Source: Bog-473 sp963809715 | GTDB lineage: Bacteria; Actinomycetota; Acidimicrobiia; Acidimicrobiales; RAAP-2 | DNA: 64,000 bases | Direction: 5' to 3' | Assembly: GCA_963809715.1 (NCBI GenBank) | Contig: CAWEKO010000008.1 | Span: 1 to 64,000, forward strand | Part shown: positions 43,047 through 51,840 of the stretch, one piece after another | Numbering within the stretch: the first letter of the stretch is position 1 | Layout: each line of letters begins with the position of its first letter | Program-made: the position numbers and the translations under genes | The notes under the pieces: generated by a model | Told to the model about the DNA's origin: nothing | Seen by the model: the letters and a program-made list of their open reading frames with translations, nothing else | Databases searched by the model: none

Positions 43047-44923
43047 GTCGGCCCTCCAACAGGCGCGTTCTCAGAGACCGGGGTGTTTCGTGTGACGTCA
43101 ATCGGTTCACCCAGGTATGCCAGGATCACCCGCTCATCGGATCGGACGAAGTCCGCTGAGCCATCGGCGATCTTCTGGCCGAAGTCGAGGACGACCACGC
43201 GATCACACGTGTTGAGTATCAATGCCATGTCGTGCTCGACGACGACGACAGCGATCCCATGACGGTCAGCTATCTGGCGGATCACTTGCGCCAGTTCGCG
43301 CCGCTCGCGTTCATCGAGACCCGCGGCCGGCTCGTCGAGCAACACGATGCCGGGATTGGCGACGATGGTACGGGCGATCCCCACGAGCTTGATTGTGCCA
43401 AGCGAAAGCGCGTCCGGACGTTGGTCGAGCACGGCACGTAGGCCGAGATCATCGACGACCGTCTCAGCGAACGGCGATAACGTTCGATGGTCGGGCAGTA
43501 ACAGGTCGCGGACGAAGTACCGACGTGAACGGGTATCTTCTGCGACGCGGAGGTTGTCGCCGACGGTGAGCTCGTCGAATAACTCCACCGATTGCCACGA
43601 ACGGGAGATTCCGGCGCGTGCACGTCGCTCGGGTGACCACTGAGAGATGTCCGCGTTGTCGAGCAAGATGCTGCCCGATACCGGGCGGGTGAAGCCGGTG
43701 ATGAGATCGAGCAGGGTGGTCTTCCCTGCACCATTGGGGCCGATCAGTCCGACTACCTCTCCGGGTGCGACCTCGAAGGAGACGTCGTCGACAGCGATGA
43801 CGCCGCCGAAACTGACGGAGACGCCACGGACATCGAGAGCCTGTCCGCCGCGCAACGGCTCGACCGACGGAGGCGCTGAGTCCGTCACGATCGAGTGTGG
43901 CGCGAGCACCCGACCCGATCGCCGCTTGAACCGTCGAGTCAATCGTCGAGCGTTCAGCGCCCACATCGAGGCGAGACCGTCAGGCGCCTGCCGGAGCAGT
44001 TGAATGACACCGACGCCGCTCACGATGGCAAGCCAAGCGTCGACGTTATTCAGGTTGGGAAGCACGTTGTTCGTGATGGCGGAGACAAGAGCACCGGGCG
44101 CGGCAATTGCACCGCCCACCACCCCGGACACCCATCCGAGACCGCCGATCACCCCGTATTGCACAAGGAGGATCGAGCCGAACACGTCGAAGGAGGTGAA
44201 TTGCACGTTCGATTGCTGAAACGCGATGAGCACGCCACCAAGCCCCGCGATCCCGGCTCCGACCGCAAACGCGTAGACCTTGATGCCGACGACGTTGATT
44301 CCCAGCCCAGCTGCTGCTCGTTCATTGCTGCGAACCGCAATCATCTTTCGTCCGGTTGTTCCCCTGCGGAGGTTGGCCACCAGCAGGCCGACGAGCACGA
44401 GCGCACCGAGCATGAACGCTGCGTATCGCTGAGGATGAAACGTCGGATCGACGCGGTAGCCAAGGATTTCGGGACTCTTCACGACGATGCCTTCGAATCC
44501 ACCTGTCATGCTCGGATTGTCGAATATCAGCGCGCTGAACACGAGTGAGAGCGCCAACGTGACGATCGCGAGCGTCACCCCTCGGGTCCGGATCGCGGGG
44601 AGGGCGACGAGCACGCCCACGGCGGTTGCGGCTACGACACCGATCACGAGGGCCACCAGGAACGGTACGTCGAGACTGCTGGCGGAACGTGCCGCGGCCC
44701 AGGCCCCGAAGCCAGCCAGCGCGTATTGGCAGAGTGACAGCTGGCCGGCGTAGCCGGACACGACGACGACCGATGCGATGATGATGCCGATGCCGAACGT
44801 GGTCATGAGCGCGTCGGAGTAGCTCGGCGCCGAGAAGATCAGGACGGCGCCGACCACTATCGCAAGCACCAGCGGCAGCCGGGCGACGCGGCCGCTGCCG
44901 GGCAGCGGCAGGCGGGCGTTCAT
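43043..44923 (-). CDS. Fused LivM permease and LivG ATPase
   Basis: An uninterrupted frame from ATG 44923 encodes about 626 residues. The first 330 are a LivM permease with eight or so membrane helices and the coupling segment RRGTTGRKMIAVRSNERAAA. After a basic linker, residues about 380-626 are a LivG ATPase: VGLIGPNGAGKTTLLDLITG, LSLGTIKLVGIARTIVANPG and VLLDEPAAGLDERER, with Walker B and H-loop VVVEHDM. The signature begins LSLGT, not LSGG. The frame also stays open upstream into the LivH tail, so a LivH-LivM-LivG triple fusion is possible once LivH is frame-corrected. Confidence 0.85.
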   Translation of the reverse strand: MNARLPLPGSGRVARLPLVLAIVVGAVLIFSAPSYSDALMTTFGIGIIIASVVVVSGYAGQLSLCQYALAGFGAWAAARSASSLDVPFLVALVIGVVAATAVGVLVALPAIRTRGVTLAIVTLALSLVFSALIFDNPSMTGGFEGIVVKSPEILGYRVDPTFHPQRYAAFMLGALVLVGLLVANLRRGTTGRKMIAVRSNERAAAGLGINVVGIKVYAFAVGAGIAGLGGVLIAFQQSNVQFTSFDVFGSILLVQYGVIGGLGWVSGVVGGAIAAPGALVSAITNNVLPNLNNVDAWLAIVSGVGVIQLLRQAPDGLASMWALNARRLTRRFKRRSGRVLAPHSIVTDSAPPSVEPLRGGQALDVRGVSVSFGGVIAVDDVSFEVAPGEVVGLIGPNGAGKTTLLDLITGFTRPVSGSILLDNADISQWSPERRARAGISRSWQSVELFDELTVGDNLRVAEDTRSRRYFVRDLLLPDHRTLSPFAETVVDDLGLRAVLDQRPDALSLGTIKLVGIARTIVANPGIVLLDEPAAGLDERERRELAQVIRQIADRHGIAVVVVEHDMALILNTCDRVVVLDFGQKIADGSADFVRSDERVILAYLGEPIDVTRNTPVSENAPVGGPT

Positions 44924-45857
44924 CTCACCACGGGCTGGGCGGGCGCGGCCCGACGCCACGGCGACGACCAGGATGATCAGCAGTGGCACGGCCTGCGGCA
45001 GCCCGGTCAGCGACTGGGTACTGACGTGCCACGCGCTTGGCGACGTCAGGCTGGAACAACGAGAGCTCGCTTTGCAACACGCCGATGACGAGCGCGGCGC
45101 CGACTGTGGCCCCAAAGGACGAGAAGCGGCCGACGAGCGCGGCCGCGAGGGCGGACAACACGGTGACCGACAGAATCGCCGCATTCAACGTGACGATCGG
45201 CGCTAACAGGATGGCGGCGAGCGCAGACAGGAAGCCGGCGATCAGATAGTTGACGAGTTCGATCCGGGCTGGTGCCCAACCGGCGATGGCGGCGACGCGA
45301 CGGTTCTCGGACACCGCCGAAGTCGCGAGGCCGAACAGCGACCTGCTGTAGACCGCCCACAGCACCAACGCGAGAATGAGGGCGATGCCGATGAGGATCA
45401 GGCGATCCTCGCCGATACGGATGGAACCGTCGAGGGCCAGGTTGCGGGTCGGCAGTATCGAGTCGGGTTGGCTCAACTGATTGCTCCAGAGCAGGAGCAT
45501 GAGACTGTCGGCAGAACTCAGCAGCGCGAGCGTTGCAATCAAGCGACTGAGCAAGGACGCATTCCGCAGGACCGCCATGACCACGTACGTCAAGAGCCCG
45601 AGCGAGGACTCCCGACGACAAGGCCCGCGGCCACGGCTATAGGTGAGGGCCAGCCGAAGTCGTCGCGCAAGGAATAACAGACGAACGCCCCTATCGCGCC
45701 CGAGCGCTGCCGCGGCGAAGTTCAGGACGCCTGATACTCGATGAACGATGACCAGCGATAGTGCAACGAGTGCCGTCAGCGCTCCGGTAGCGAGACCCAG
45801 TAGCGCAAATTGCAGGGTCCACTGGCTGAAGAGCGCCGTCGCCAACGGCATCGTCAT
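44924..45857 (-). pseudogene. LivH permease with frameshifts
   Basis: ATG 45857 starts QWTLQFALLGLATGALTALV, a LivH N-terminus. Between about 45,710 and 45,610 the frame gives Arg-rich nonsense, while the neighbouring frame reads GAIGAFVCYSLRDDFGW and IAVAAGLVVGS. Two compensating indels bracket this. The core then runs normally to SLFQPDVAKRVA. Near 45,030 the family tail (TQSLTGLPQAVPLLIILVVA) passes into the LivM frame without a stop. LivH is the first permease half of the importer. The start overlaps the binding-protein stop (ATGA). Confidence 0.75.
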
Positions 45858-47145
45858 GAGTTGAGTTTGAACGGTTTCGTCACGTCGCTGAACGGCGAAA
45901 CGCTCACGTAGTGCCCGTTCTCAACGCGAACGAGCATCGCGTCCCGTGCGAAGATGCGGAATCCCGTTAGTGACTTGACGTCCGGGAACGCAAATTTGCT
46001 GAAGTTGAACGGCGCAACTTCGGGAAGAGCGATCGGGCCGGCGTTCTTCATCGCACTGGACGAGATTGGCCGAGGTCAGGGTCGCGATCTCCGACTTTGG
46101 CAGCTTCTCCAGGACGTCGGCGAGCGCGTGCACGTTCGACCACGCGGCAGTGCTGGCCGGGCTGAGGTTGTCAGCGTTGGCCGGGAACCCCGCCTTCTTC
46201 AATTCCTTCAACATCTGTTGTGATGCCGGCGTTGGAAGTGTCGGACGGCGGAGCCTGCTGGGTGAGCAGGTACATGCCGTTGGCGACTGATCCCAGCTCG
46301 TGCAGCACGTTCGGGGGCATCAGTGTCACCGCTGTGAGCATGGGGACTTTCTTTGGCGTAGTCCCGTTTGCAGCGAGCGCGTTCAGGAACGGCACCGGAT
46401 CGGAGAGAATGATCCCGATCGAGGCCGGGTTACTTTGGTCCACTTGTGCCGCGATCGGTGCATAGTCGGTAGTGGTGGGCGGCACGAAGATCGTGTGCAC
46501 CTTCACGCCAACGCCTTGGGCGACCTTCTGGGCGTCGGCCGCAAACGTCTCGGTGGCCGCGGTGTCGACGACCACCAAGAGGTTCTCCTTCTTGTGTAAC
46601 CCGGCCGCGACCCCTGCCCCACCGAGGACGAGCGTGAGCCCCGACGTCGAGGAGAAGGAGTTCGGATTGGTCAAGTCGAAGACGGTTCCGCCAGCCGTGA
46701 AGATGCCGGGCAACTGGGCGGCGTTGGTCCCGTTCGTGAACGTTCCGCTGGACCCGAAGAGCGCAAGGGAGCCGTTACTCTTCGCCTTCAGGCCACACTG
46801 TTGCGCGGCGTTCGGATCGGATTTGTCGTCGCACAGATCCACGGCGATCGGTCGTCCGAGCGCACATTGGCTGTTGACAGCTTTGAGTGCCGCGGTGGTG
46901 GCGTGTTTCGTCTCGGTCGAGATGCTTGGGACTGACAGCGGCCCGGTAAGGCTGAGGATGCTGGTGAACTGGAGGGGCTTGCCGGTACAGGACAGGTCCG
47001 TCGCCCCGACCTTTGCCTGTACCACCACGGAGCCGTCAGCCGGTGCACCCCGACTGAAGCCCCAGCAGGCGACGAGGGTGAAGGCCGCAAGGACCACCAT
47101 CGTCAACGACAACCGCCGAAGAGCGAACATCATGACCCCCGTCAT
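45854..47145 (-). pseudogene. Liv-type substrate-binding lipoprotein, two frameshifts
   Basis: The ATG at 47145 leads to a signal with the lipobox LVACWG, then a periplasmic-binding-protein type I domain: LQFTSILSLTGPLSVPSIST, LVVVDTAATETFAADAQKVA and SIGIILSDPVPFLNALA. Near 46,215 the match moves to another frame (MLKELKKAGFPANADNLSPA) and near 46,060 to a third (MKNAGPIALPEVAPFNFSKF), ending at 45854. With two indels corrected it is a full-length protein of about 425 residues. It is the first gene of the importer operon and would set the substrate, probably an aromatic acid or amino acid. Confidence 0.78.
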
Positions 47146-47617
47146 TTGAGCGCCCTTGCGGCCATCATCTTCCCCAAGGACGAAACCGAAAGCGTGAAAA
47201 CGTTTGTTCAAGGTTACTTTTGCACATCCTCACGGCCTTTGCCGCGTGGCCATCACCGGGCCGCGACACCGGTTCTGAGAAGGGCGCTGGACAACTGGGT
47301 TGGATCACCGGCGGGCTGCCGACCGTGGGCCATTACCGTCGTGGGGTCTCCTGCTCCACGGCACGGAGCGAGGCGGACCCGGCATTCAATTGCCCGAAGT
47401 GAGGGGCGGGCCTGAGTCAAGGACCGTCCCGTCGTCTGTACGTGGACTTGCCCTTTGGCGGGGTGTCGATCAGTCAGCCAGGCCCGTCAGCGGAGACAAG
47501 TAAGACCGTGCGGTCGAGACGTTTGGCGCGATTCGGCGAGCCGAGCCAACTGCTCAAAGAGTTACAACTGCCCTGACACAAGTCGAAGCGACGGACGTAT
47601 CGATCATTCACTGGGAT
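47146..47617. other. Intergenic region
   Basis: About 470 bp upstream of the importer operon and downstream of dinB. No frame here is recognisable on either strand. It must contain the importer promoter and the dinB terminator, but neither is obvious. Confidence 0.45.
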
Positions 47618-48916
47618 TCACACCTGGCGACCACCTGGTCCGCGCTCGGCCAGTTCGCGGAACTCCTCCGGAACTCGTTCGGCGGCGGAGAGGGTGACAG
47701 TGGCGTAGCCAACGGCAGACCGGCCGAACTTGTCCCGAATTGCGTCGACGGACCGGTCCAGTCCCCATCTGGAGGCTTCGACGACGGATCGGGCTTGGAG
47801 GTCCGCATTTCGACTCAAGTTGCAAGAATCAAAAGGCAGCTCGAGCTGCAGGGAATGCTCTGGGCGCAAGTTGGAGACCGAAACGGCAATGAGCGTGATT
47901 GCGCACTCTCGTTCGTTGTCGAGGATGGCTGAGTGGGCGAGCCTTTCAGCCACTTCAGTCAGTGTCAGCGTGGTCGAGATCGCTTCGGACAAGGTGACAG
48001 ACCGCGTTACGGAGCGCATTTGAGAGAAACGGACGCGCACGGTCACTGTCCGACCTGCCAGGTGCGCCTTTCGCAGGCGGCCAGCAACTCTGTCAGCCAG
48101 GTAGCCGAGCGTCTCTCGGATGAGTTCTGGAGTCGCGTCGCGCCGTCGTCCGAGGGCGGCCTGGGCACCCATGGACTTCGAGCGGGCCGGCGTCTCCACT
48201 GCCCGTTCGTCGACGTTGGCCGACAGGGCAGCCAATTTTGCCCCGGGTGCATGGCCGAGCAGGCTGCCCAGAATCGGGCTACCGACCTTGGCCAGTTGCC
48301 CGATGGTATAGATCCCGGCCTCGTGGAGTCGACGTTCTGTGGTTGCTCCGACGCCCCAAATCAGCCCGATAGGAAGGGGATCGAGAAAATCGCTCTCATC
48401 GCTCGGAGCCACGGCGACGAGGCCGTCAGGCTTGGCCACCTGTGAGGCCACCTTGGCGAGGTGCTTCGTGCGGGCCACGCCGATCGACAAAGGAAGGCCG
48501 ATCTCGTCGCGTACGCGTCGGCGGATGGCAGCTGCTATCTCGGTCGGTGCTCCGAAGAGATGGACGGCGCCGGCGACATCGAGGAATGCCTCATCTATTG
48601 ACACCCGCTCGACTCGAGGGGTGAAGTCGTGGAAGACAGACACGACATCGTCGCCAAACTGTTGGTAGCGGCCGAAATGGCCACCCACGAAAAGAAGATC
48701 ACCGCAAAGCTGGCGAGCGCGCCACCCTGGCATTCCGCCGCGGACGCCATAGCTTCTCGCTTCATACGATGCCGCCAGCACGACACTGCCGCCAACGGCG
48801 ATGGGCCGGTTCCGCAGTGAGGGGTCCAACAGTTGCTCGACTGACGCGTAGAAAGCATCGAGGTCGGCATGCAGGATCGTCGCCCGCCCGGCTGGCGGAA
48901 GTTCCACCCAAGACAA
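47618..48916 (-). CDS. dinB: DNA polymerase IV (Y-family translesion polymerase)
   Basis: The 432-residue protein has the Y-family active site: ILHADLDAFYASVEQLLDPS (first Asp), SYEARSYGVRGGMPGWRARQ and ERVSIDEAFLDVAGAVHLFG (Asp-Glu pair). HhH elements (LIWGVGATTERRLHEAGIYT) and a little-finger domain follow. It copies past damaged bases with low fidelity. A C-terminal beta-clamp motif may be LQLELPF. The TTG at 48916 is taken as the start; GTG 48907 is also possible. A perfect LexA box ends 7 bp upstream, with no room for a ribosome site, so the mRNA is probably leaderless and SOS-induced. Confidence 0.93.
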   Translation of the reverse strand: MSWVELPPAGRATILHADLDAFYASVEQLLDPSLRNRPIAVGGSVVLAASYEARSYGVRGGMPGWRARQLCGDLLFVGGHFGRYQQFGDDVVSVFHDFTPRVERVSIDEAFLDVAGAVHLFGAPTEIAAAIRRRVRDEIGLPLSIGVARTKHLAKVASQVAKPDGLVAVAPSDESDFLDPLPIGLIWGVGATTERRLHEAGIYTIGQLAKVGSPILGSLLGHAPGAKLAALSANVDERAVETPARSKSMGAQAALGRRRDATPELIRETLGYLADRVAGRLRKAHLAGRTVTVRVRFSQMRSVTRSVTLSEAISTTLTLTEVAERLAHSAILDNERECAITLIAVSVSNLRPEHSLQLELPFDSCNLSRNADLQARSVVEASRWGLDRSVDAIRDKFGRSAVGYATVTLSAAERVPEEFRELAERGPGGRQV

Positions 48917-48922
48917 ATTAGT

Positions 48923-48936
48923 CGAACATATGTTCG
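48923..48936. promoter_or_regulatory. LexA (SOS) box of dinB
   Basis: CGAACATATGTTCG, identical base for base to the site before the helicase at 9733-9746. It is followed on the dinB side by CTAATTTG, which contains a -10-like TAATTT. The spacing to the start codon (6-7 bp) is almost the same as at the helicase. Confidence 0.87.
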
Positions 48937-49473
48937 GTCACCAGGCGGGCTCCACCTGTCCCGTGTGAGCTGCCCAGGTCCTGGATCCGGCTGATCTCTT
49001 GCCAATCCGATCCCGCAAGGATCTCGGGGACTTGGATTCTCGTGTCGACGGCCGTTCCGCAGCCTGAAGGGAGAATTGCAGATCACCCCAGCTAGGAGAT
49101 CGATTCACAGGTGCCGACCAGGTTGAACTGTGCGACTTACCGAGGAGATGGTCGAAATGGGTCGCCCGTAACCTGAATGTCGGACGTTGATCCTCCCGTC
49201 CCATTGCCCAGAGAGATCCCTCAATCGGTAGAACTCGATCGGTCCGCACAGTCCGGTTGGACGCATGGCATCGGTCGCCTAACCCCGAATGTGGCAACAG
49301 GTTAAAAGTGGCCGGCGAGTGCAGATCGCCTCGGTCCGTTGACTTGGGAACGGAGGGTCGGCGGCGGACTTCAAGCAGCAGATGTGGGTCATCATTTCGG
49401 CCTTGATGCTGAGTACAAATGAGGACGTGATGCTCGTAGGACGGAAAAAGGACCAGATCGGCGGCGAAGCGGG
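48937..49473. other. Divergent intergenic region
   Basis: About 540 bp between dinB (-) and the hydroxyacid dehydrogenase (+). Open frames cross it on both strands without any recognisable protein pattern. Nothing else was seen apart from the dinB LexA box at its left edge. Confidence 0.45.
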
Positions 49474-50511
49474 ATGGCCGGCGTGACCAAGATCGCCATT
49501 CTCGACGACTACATCGGGGTAGCCCTGGAATACGGGGACTGGACGGTGATGCCCGACAATGCGGAGATCACCGTCTATCGCCAGGCGATCCCTCCGGACA
49601 ACTTGGTGCATGAGCTGTTCGACTACGAGATCGTCGCCATCACCCAGCAGCGAACGCGCTTTCCCCGAGCGGTGCTCGAAGGTCTTCCAAAACTCAAGCT
49701 GATCGTTTGCAATGGCCGGACAAGCAATGTTGTCGACCATCAGGCCCGGATCGATCGGGGGATCATGCTGTGCGGCACCGCGGAGATGGTGCAGGGTGCA
49801 GCGGTGCGCCCACTCGGCTACGAGGCGCCCCGCGGCCTTCCGACGCCCTCGGAGATGGCCTGGGCGCTCATCTTTGCCGTGGCGAAGCGGACCGGCGTCG
49901 AGGACCGGGTCATCCGCGCCGGTGGCTGGCAGACCGGGTTCCCCATCCCAATCGCCGGCAAGACCCTCGGTCTTCTCGGCGCGGGCCGTCTCGGCGGCGC
50001 GATGGTCCCGGTGGCGAAGGCGTTCGGCATGGACGTCATCGCGTGGAGCCGAAATCTGACCGAGGAGCGGTGTGCCGAGCTCGGGATCGCCAAAGTCAGC
50101 AAGGACCAGCTCGTTTCGTCCGCTGACGTCCTCGGAGTCTTTCTCGTCTTCTCGGAGCGCTCCCGCAACACGCTGCGCGCCGAGGACCTGCACAAGATGA
50201 AGCGGGGCGCCATCCTGGTGAACATCTCCCGCGGTCCCATCGTCGACGAGGCTGCCCTGGTCGAAGCGCTCCGGTCAGGTCACATCGCCGGTGCCGGTCT
50301 GGACGTTTTCGGCCGTGAGCCGCTCCCAGCGGACCACCCCCTCCGATCTCTCGAGAATGTCGTCGTCACCCCGCACGTGGGCTACGTCACCGAGGAACTC
50401 TTTCGTAAGGCGTGGCAGCGGATGGCGGAGGACGTGGCGGCATATCTTGCGGGATCGCCTATTCGTGTGGTGATCGACCCTGCCGACTGTCCGCCGATGG
50501 CGCCGCAGTGA
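49474..50511 (+). CDS. D-2-hydroxyacid dehydrogenase family protein (phosphoglycerate dehydrogenase-like)
   Basis: The 345-residue protein has the coenzyme motif TLGLLGAGRLGGAMVPVAKA and the full catalytic set: Arg in VNISRGPIVDEAAL, Glu in DVFGREPLPADHPL and His in VVTPHVGYVTEELF. KIAILDDYIGVALEYGDW at the start is typical of a plant/bacterial branch with an N-terminal ILDDY. It would act on a 2-hydroxy or 2-keto acid with NAD(P). The start ATG is at 49474. It shares only family features with the gene at 2980. It is monocistronic as far as can be seen. Confidence 0.87.
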   Translation: MAGVTKIAILDDYIGVALEYGDWTVMPDNAEITVYRQAIPPDNLVHELFDYEIVAITQQRTRFPRAVLEGLPKLKLIVCNGRTSNVVDHQARIDRGIMLCGTAEMVQGAAVRPLGYEAPRGLPTPSEMAWALIFAVAKRTGVEDRVIRAGGWQTGFPIPIAGKTLGLLGAGRLGGAMVPVAKAFGMDVIAWSRNLTEERCAELGIAKVSKDQLVSSADVLGVFLVFSERSRNTLRAEDLHKMKRGAILVNISRGPIVDEAALVEALRSGHIAGAGLDVFGREPLPADHPLRSLENVVVTPHVGYVTEELFRKAWQRMAEDVAAYLAGSPIRVVIDPADCPPMAPQ

Positions 50512-50729
50512 TGGCCCGAAGAGTAGGGAATACGTCCCAGCGAGCTTCGAACTGGGACCGCCCCCAGCAAGGTCCGCAATCCGACGAGAATCTCGCGGAT
50601 TCTGATTTCACCGTCATCCGTCGTAATCCCGGTAGGGGGTATGGGTCACGTATCTCCCGTTCGACGACCGATTCGGTTGGGACTGCCTTGACCTGTGGAC
50701 TACGGACTGGATATTCCACATGGGTCTCG

Positions 50730-50768
50730 CTAACCGAAGGCCGTCCGTTCAGATCCTCCTCCTCCGCC
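50730..50768 (+). other. tRNA 3'-half-like sequence (degenerate, Ser-tRNA-like end)
   Basis: TAACCGAAGGCCGTCCG followed by TTCAGATCCTCCTCCTCCG and CCA resembles a tRNA variable loop, T loop (TTCAGAT) and acceptor strand with an encoded CCA. The T stem is mispaired and the D arm is not found. It is collinear with blocks at 36367 and 53366. It overlaps the end of the opposite-strand gene. Confidence 0.38.
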
Positions 50769-51395
50769 ACGATCGACCAACCGAAGTGCGTCGACTACGA
50801 CATCCTGGGAGCAACCAGGGGCCGAGCCAAGGTAGCGAGTCATTTCCTCGTCGCTGAGATCGTGTGATTGGCGAAGTCCGACGATCATCGTTGCGAGGTA
50901 GCCCGCCGACGGGGCGCCGAACGCGGCGTCATTCATGGGATGAGGCGATGTAAAGGTCACTACTGGCACATCGTCGAGGCGCTCAGTGCAAAGAAGGTTC
51001 TCGTATCGCCCCGACCCAATCTGAAAAGAGAAGCCGGGGACCAAGTCGCAATCATCGATCTCGATAGAGGCCGACGGCCGACCGTTCTCCTGTGCAACGA
51101 CGTCCAGGAATTGAACCCACCCAATGAGGTACGCCCGAACAAGACATACAACCCCGTCAACGGGCTTCGTGTCGATGAAGGCGGGGCTGCCGCCCCAGAG
51201 TCGCGATTCGCCGGAGAAGTAGAGCCGGTGTGAGAACCTGAGAGCAACCGAGTCAAGTGGCGGCGTCTTGTCGCTGGCCCCCTTGGACGTTCGTGTCGCT
51301 CCGCTGGGGCGTCCGCCTGCGATGTAACAGGCGAAGCGTTCCGCGTTGAGGTTCGAGCCGTAGGAGGCGTACCAGACGAGTCGACGTTCCATCAT
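50730..51395 (-). CDS. Gamma-glutamylcyclotransferase-fold (GGCT/AIG2-like) protein
   Basis: From ATG 51395 (or 51392) the protein has about 221 residues. LVWYASYGSNLNAERFACYI is the YGSNL nucleotide-like loop that defines the GGCT fold. ALRFSHRLYFSGESRLWGGS and a central ARAYLIGWVQFLDVVAQEN follow as in a bacterial subgroup sometimes labelled histone deacetylase-like without evidence. The reading frame extends to 51626, but that part is not family-like. The last codons (ERTAFG) are encoded inside the tRNA-like block at 50730-50768, so the natural C-terminus may have been altered by recombination. Confidence 0.7.
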   Translation of the reverse strand: MMERRLVWYASYGSNLNAERFACYIAGGRPSGATRTSKGASDKTPPLDSVALRFSHRLYFSGESRLWGGSPAFIDTKPVDGVVCLVRAYLIGWVQFLDVVAQENGRPSASIEIDDCDLVPGFSFQIGSGRYENLLCTERLDDVPVVTFTSPHPMNDAAFGAPSAGYLATMIVGLRQSHDLSDEEMTRYLGSAPGCSQDVVVDALRLVDRGGGGGSERTAFG

Positions 51396-51840
51396 CAATA
51401 TTTTGGTGCAATCCGGGGCCCCCTGCTTGTCCATCCAATGCCCAACCGTGCGGGACCGGTTTCGTCCTACTGAGCCGTCGAGGTCGGACGGGGCCGCCTG
51501 CTGAACAGGTACAACGATAGGGATGCGAACCCGGCAGACGCGCTCCCTCTCTCGAAGTGAGTGGCGGAGTCCTTGGAGCTGGAGTAGGTCGGTGATGCCG
51601 TGGGAGAGGCGATTGCCGGCGTCCAAGTGGGCCGGCAGGCGGTGACGCAGGCAGCGCCGGTCGACGAAGCGACATCAGCGTTGATGACGTGGTGGCCCTT
51701 CTGATAGGAGCCACGTATGTGATTTGCCACTCTCGAGCCGATGATGCGCGGGCCCGTCGACTTCTTGCGATCATGAACGACGGCCTAGGGCAGACGGTCG
51801 GGAATCCGTGGAGCCCTGAAAGAATGACCCGAGGCGGCGC
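51396..51840. other. Gap with a possible short coding remnant
   Basis: No intact gene is evident. On the + strand about 51,670-51,843 one frame reads DDVVALLIGATYVICHSRAD and RARRLLAIMNDGLGQTVGNP before a stop, which looks like a real protein tail, but its upstream part is lost in other frames. The family is not recognised. Confidence 0.28.
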
